DNA from: Legionellales bacterium UBA4722
GTDB taxonomy: Bacteria; Pseudomonadota; Gammaproteobacteria; DSM-16500
DNA: 6,811 bases
Direction of reading: 5' to 3'
Assembly (NCBI GenBank): GCA_002404295.1
Contig: DHJK01000083.1
Span: forward strand, 3,817 to 10,627
Of this stretch, positions 6,399-6,811 are shown one piece after another (position 1 is the stretch's first letter; each line of letters starts with the position of its first letter). Below the pieces are notes generated by a model. It saw only the letters and a program-made list of their open reading frames with translations. It was not told the origin of the DNA and searched no databases. Made by a program: the position numbers and the translations under genes.

Positions 6399-6811
6399 TT
6401 ACTTTAACTGATTATCGGGATTTGTTGTAGGTACGGCGGGATTTGTCACAGGTGTAGGGGGAACAACACTTGCGCTACTAGCCTTATTTTCTGAACGTTC
6501 ATGATAAAATTGCTTTATACCGTTTGTTTTATTAGCCATGGAACCAGCTGTGCTCGCGTGATGGCCTACTAAACTTCCTGCTGCACTCAGTCCTAAATTT
6601 GCTCCCGCGCCAACTACACCCGCAGCTGTTGCAAGTGCCCCTCCGCCCATCGACTGTCCTATTGTATGCGCTTGCTTTAATGTTTCGAGTGCTCCGCTCC
6701 CAGCACCCATGACCACGCGCGCGCCCATAGCTCCAGTCGCAGCAGTTGCTCCTATCGTTGCAGCTGCTGCAACAAATCCCCCCAATGTTGCATTACTTGC
6801 ACCAGAGATCA
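6399..6811 (-). CDS. trbL: TrbL (VirB6 family) C-terminal part, cut by window edge
   Basis: Only the last 137 codons or so of a longer gene are visible; the frame stays open to the window end. An apparent start at 6783-6785 is a TTG inside the frame and is not taken as real, because coding-like residues (ISGASNAT) continue upstream of it. The visible part is very rich in Ala and Gly, with repeated small-residue stretches such as AAAATIGATAATGAMGA and GGGALATAAGVVGAGANLG. It then becomes polar, with a charged YHERSENKAS segment and a Pro/Thr/Asn tail. This fits the glycine/alanine-rich cytoplasmic or periplasmic tail of TrbL/VirB6 inner-membrane channel proteins. The identification rests mainly on this composition and on its place directly before trbF; the multi-helix membrane core would lie outside the window. 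Confidence 0.8.
   Translation of the reverse strand, partial: ISGASNATLGGFVAAAATIGATAATGAMGARVVMGAGSGALETLKQAHTIGQSMGGGALATAAGVVGAGANLGLSAAGSLVGHHASTAGSMANKTNGIKQFYHERSENKASSASVVPPTPVTNPAVPTTNPDNQLK

Noticed and set aside
6399..6785. 128-residue protein starting at 6785 as a complete small gene
   Set aside because: The supposed start is a TTG within a frame that stays open to the window edge, and the composition fits a TrbL tail, so it is treated as a partial gene.
1..6811. CRISPR array, tRNA, rRNA, insertion sequence or attachment site
   Set aside because: No regular repeat-spacer pattern, RNA gene signature, transposase or terminal inverted repeats were seen by eye; the window is almost fully occupied by transfer genes.

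Overview
The window is a conjugative (P-type, Trb/VirB-like) type IV secretion region. It carries one tightly packed minus-strand gene block covering roughly 632-6811 and one convergent plus-strand gene at the left end. The DNA is fairly AT-rich. The protein set matches Trb-type conjugation systems of integrative elements and plasmids in Proteobacteria. The base composition and protein character are compatible with a gammaproteobacterium such as the Legionella/Coxiella group, but that placement is an inference. Nothing in the window proves whether the carrier is a plasmid or an integrated element.

Layout in transcription order of the minus-strand block, right to left: trbL C-terminal part (cut by the window edge; inner-membrane channel), trbF (VirB8-like inner-membrane scaffold), trbG (VirB9-like outer-membrane core protein, with its own lipobox), trbI (VirB10-like envelope-spanning core protein), a 72-73-residue DUF2274-type protein, traG (VirD4-like coupling ATPase), and a small VirB1-like lytic transglycosylase. 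Gaps between genes are 6-15 bp (up to 19 bp if trbI uses its ATG start), and traG overlaps the transglycosylase by an ATGA, so the block looks like a single operon whose promoter lies outside the window to the right. The L-F-G-I order resembles the Agrobacterium Ti and ICE-type trb layout rather than RP4. trbK would lie upstream of the visible part in that layout, but there is no trbH between trbG and trbI.

At the left end, 39-527 on the plus strand encodes a 162-residue ribbon-helix-helix protein with a helical/coiled-coil C-terminal part, likely a DNA-binding relaxosome or regulatory component. It converges on the transglycosylase gene across a gap of about 100 bp that contains no convincing terminator.

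Together the minus-strand genes would supply the core complex (TrbF, TrbG, TrbI), the channel base (TrbL), the substrate receptor (TraG) and peptidoglycan clearance (transglycosylase). The assembly ATPases (TrbB, TrbE), pilin (TrbC), TrbJ and the relaxase are not in the window and would be expected outside it. The system is a recognisable one. The odd points are the signal-less transglycosylase, the lipobox on TrbG in the absence of TrbH, the position of traG at the end of the operon, and two small proteins with RHH-like patterns flanking the traG/transglycosylase pair.
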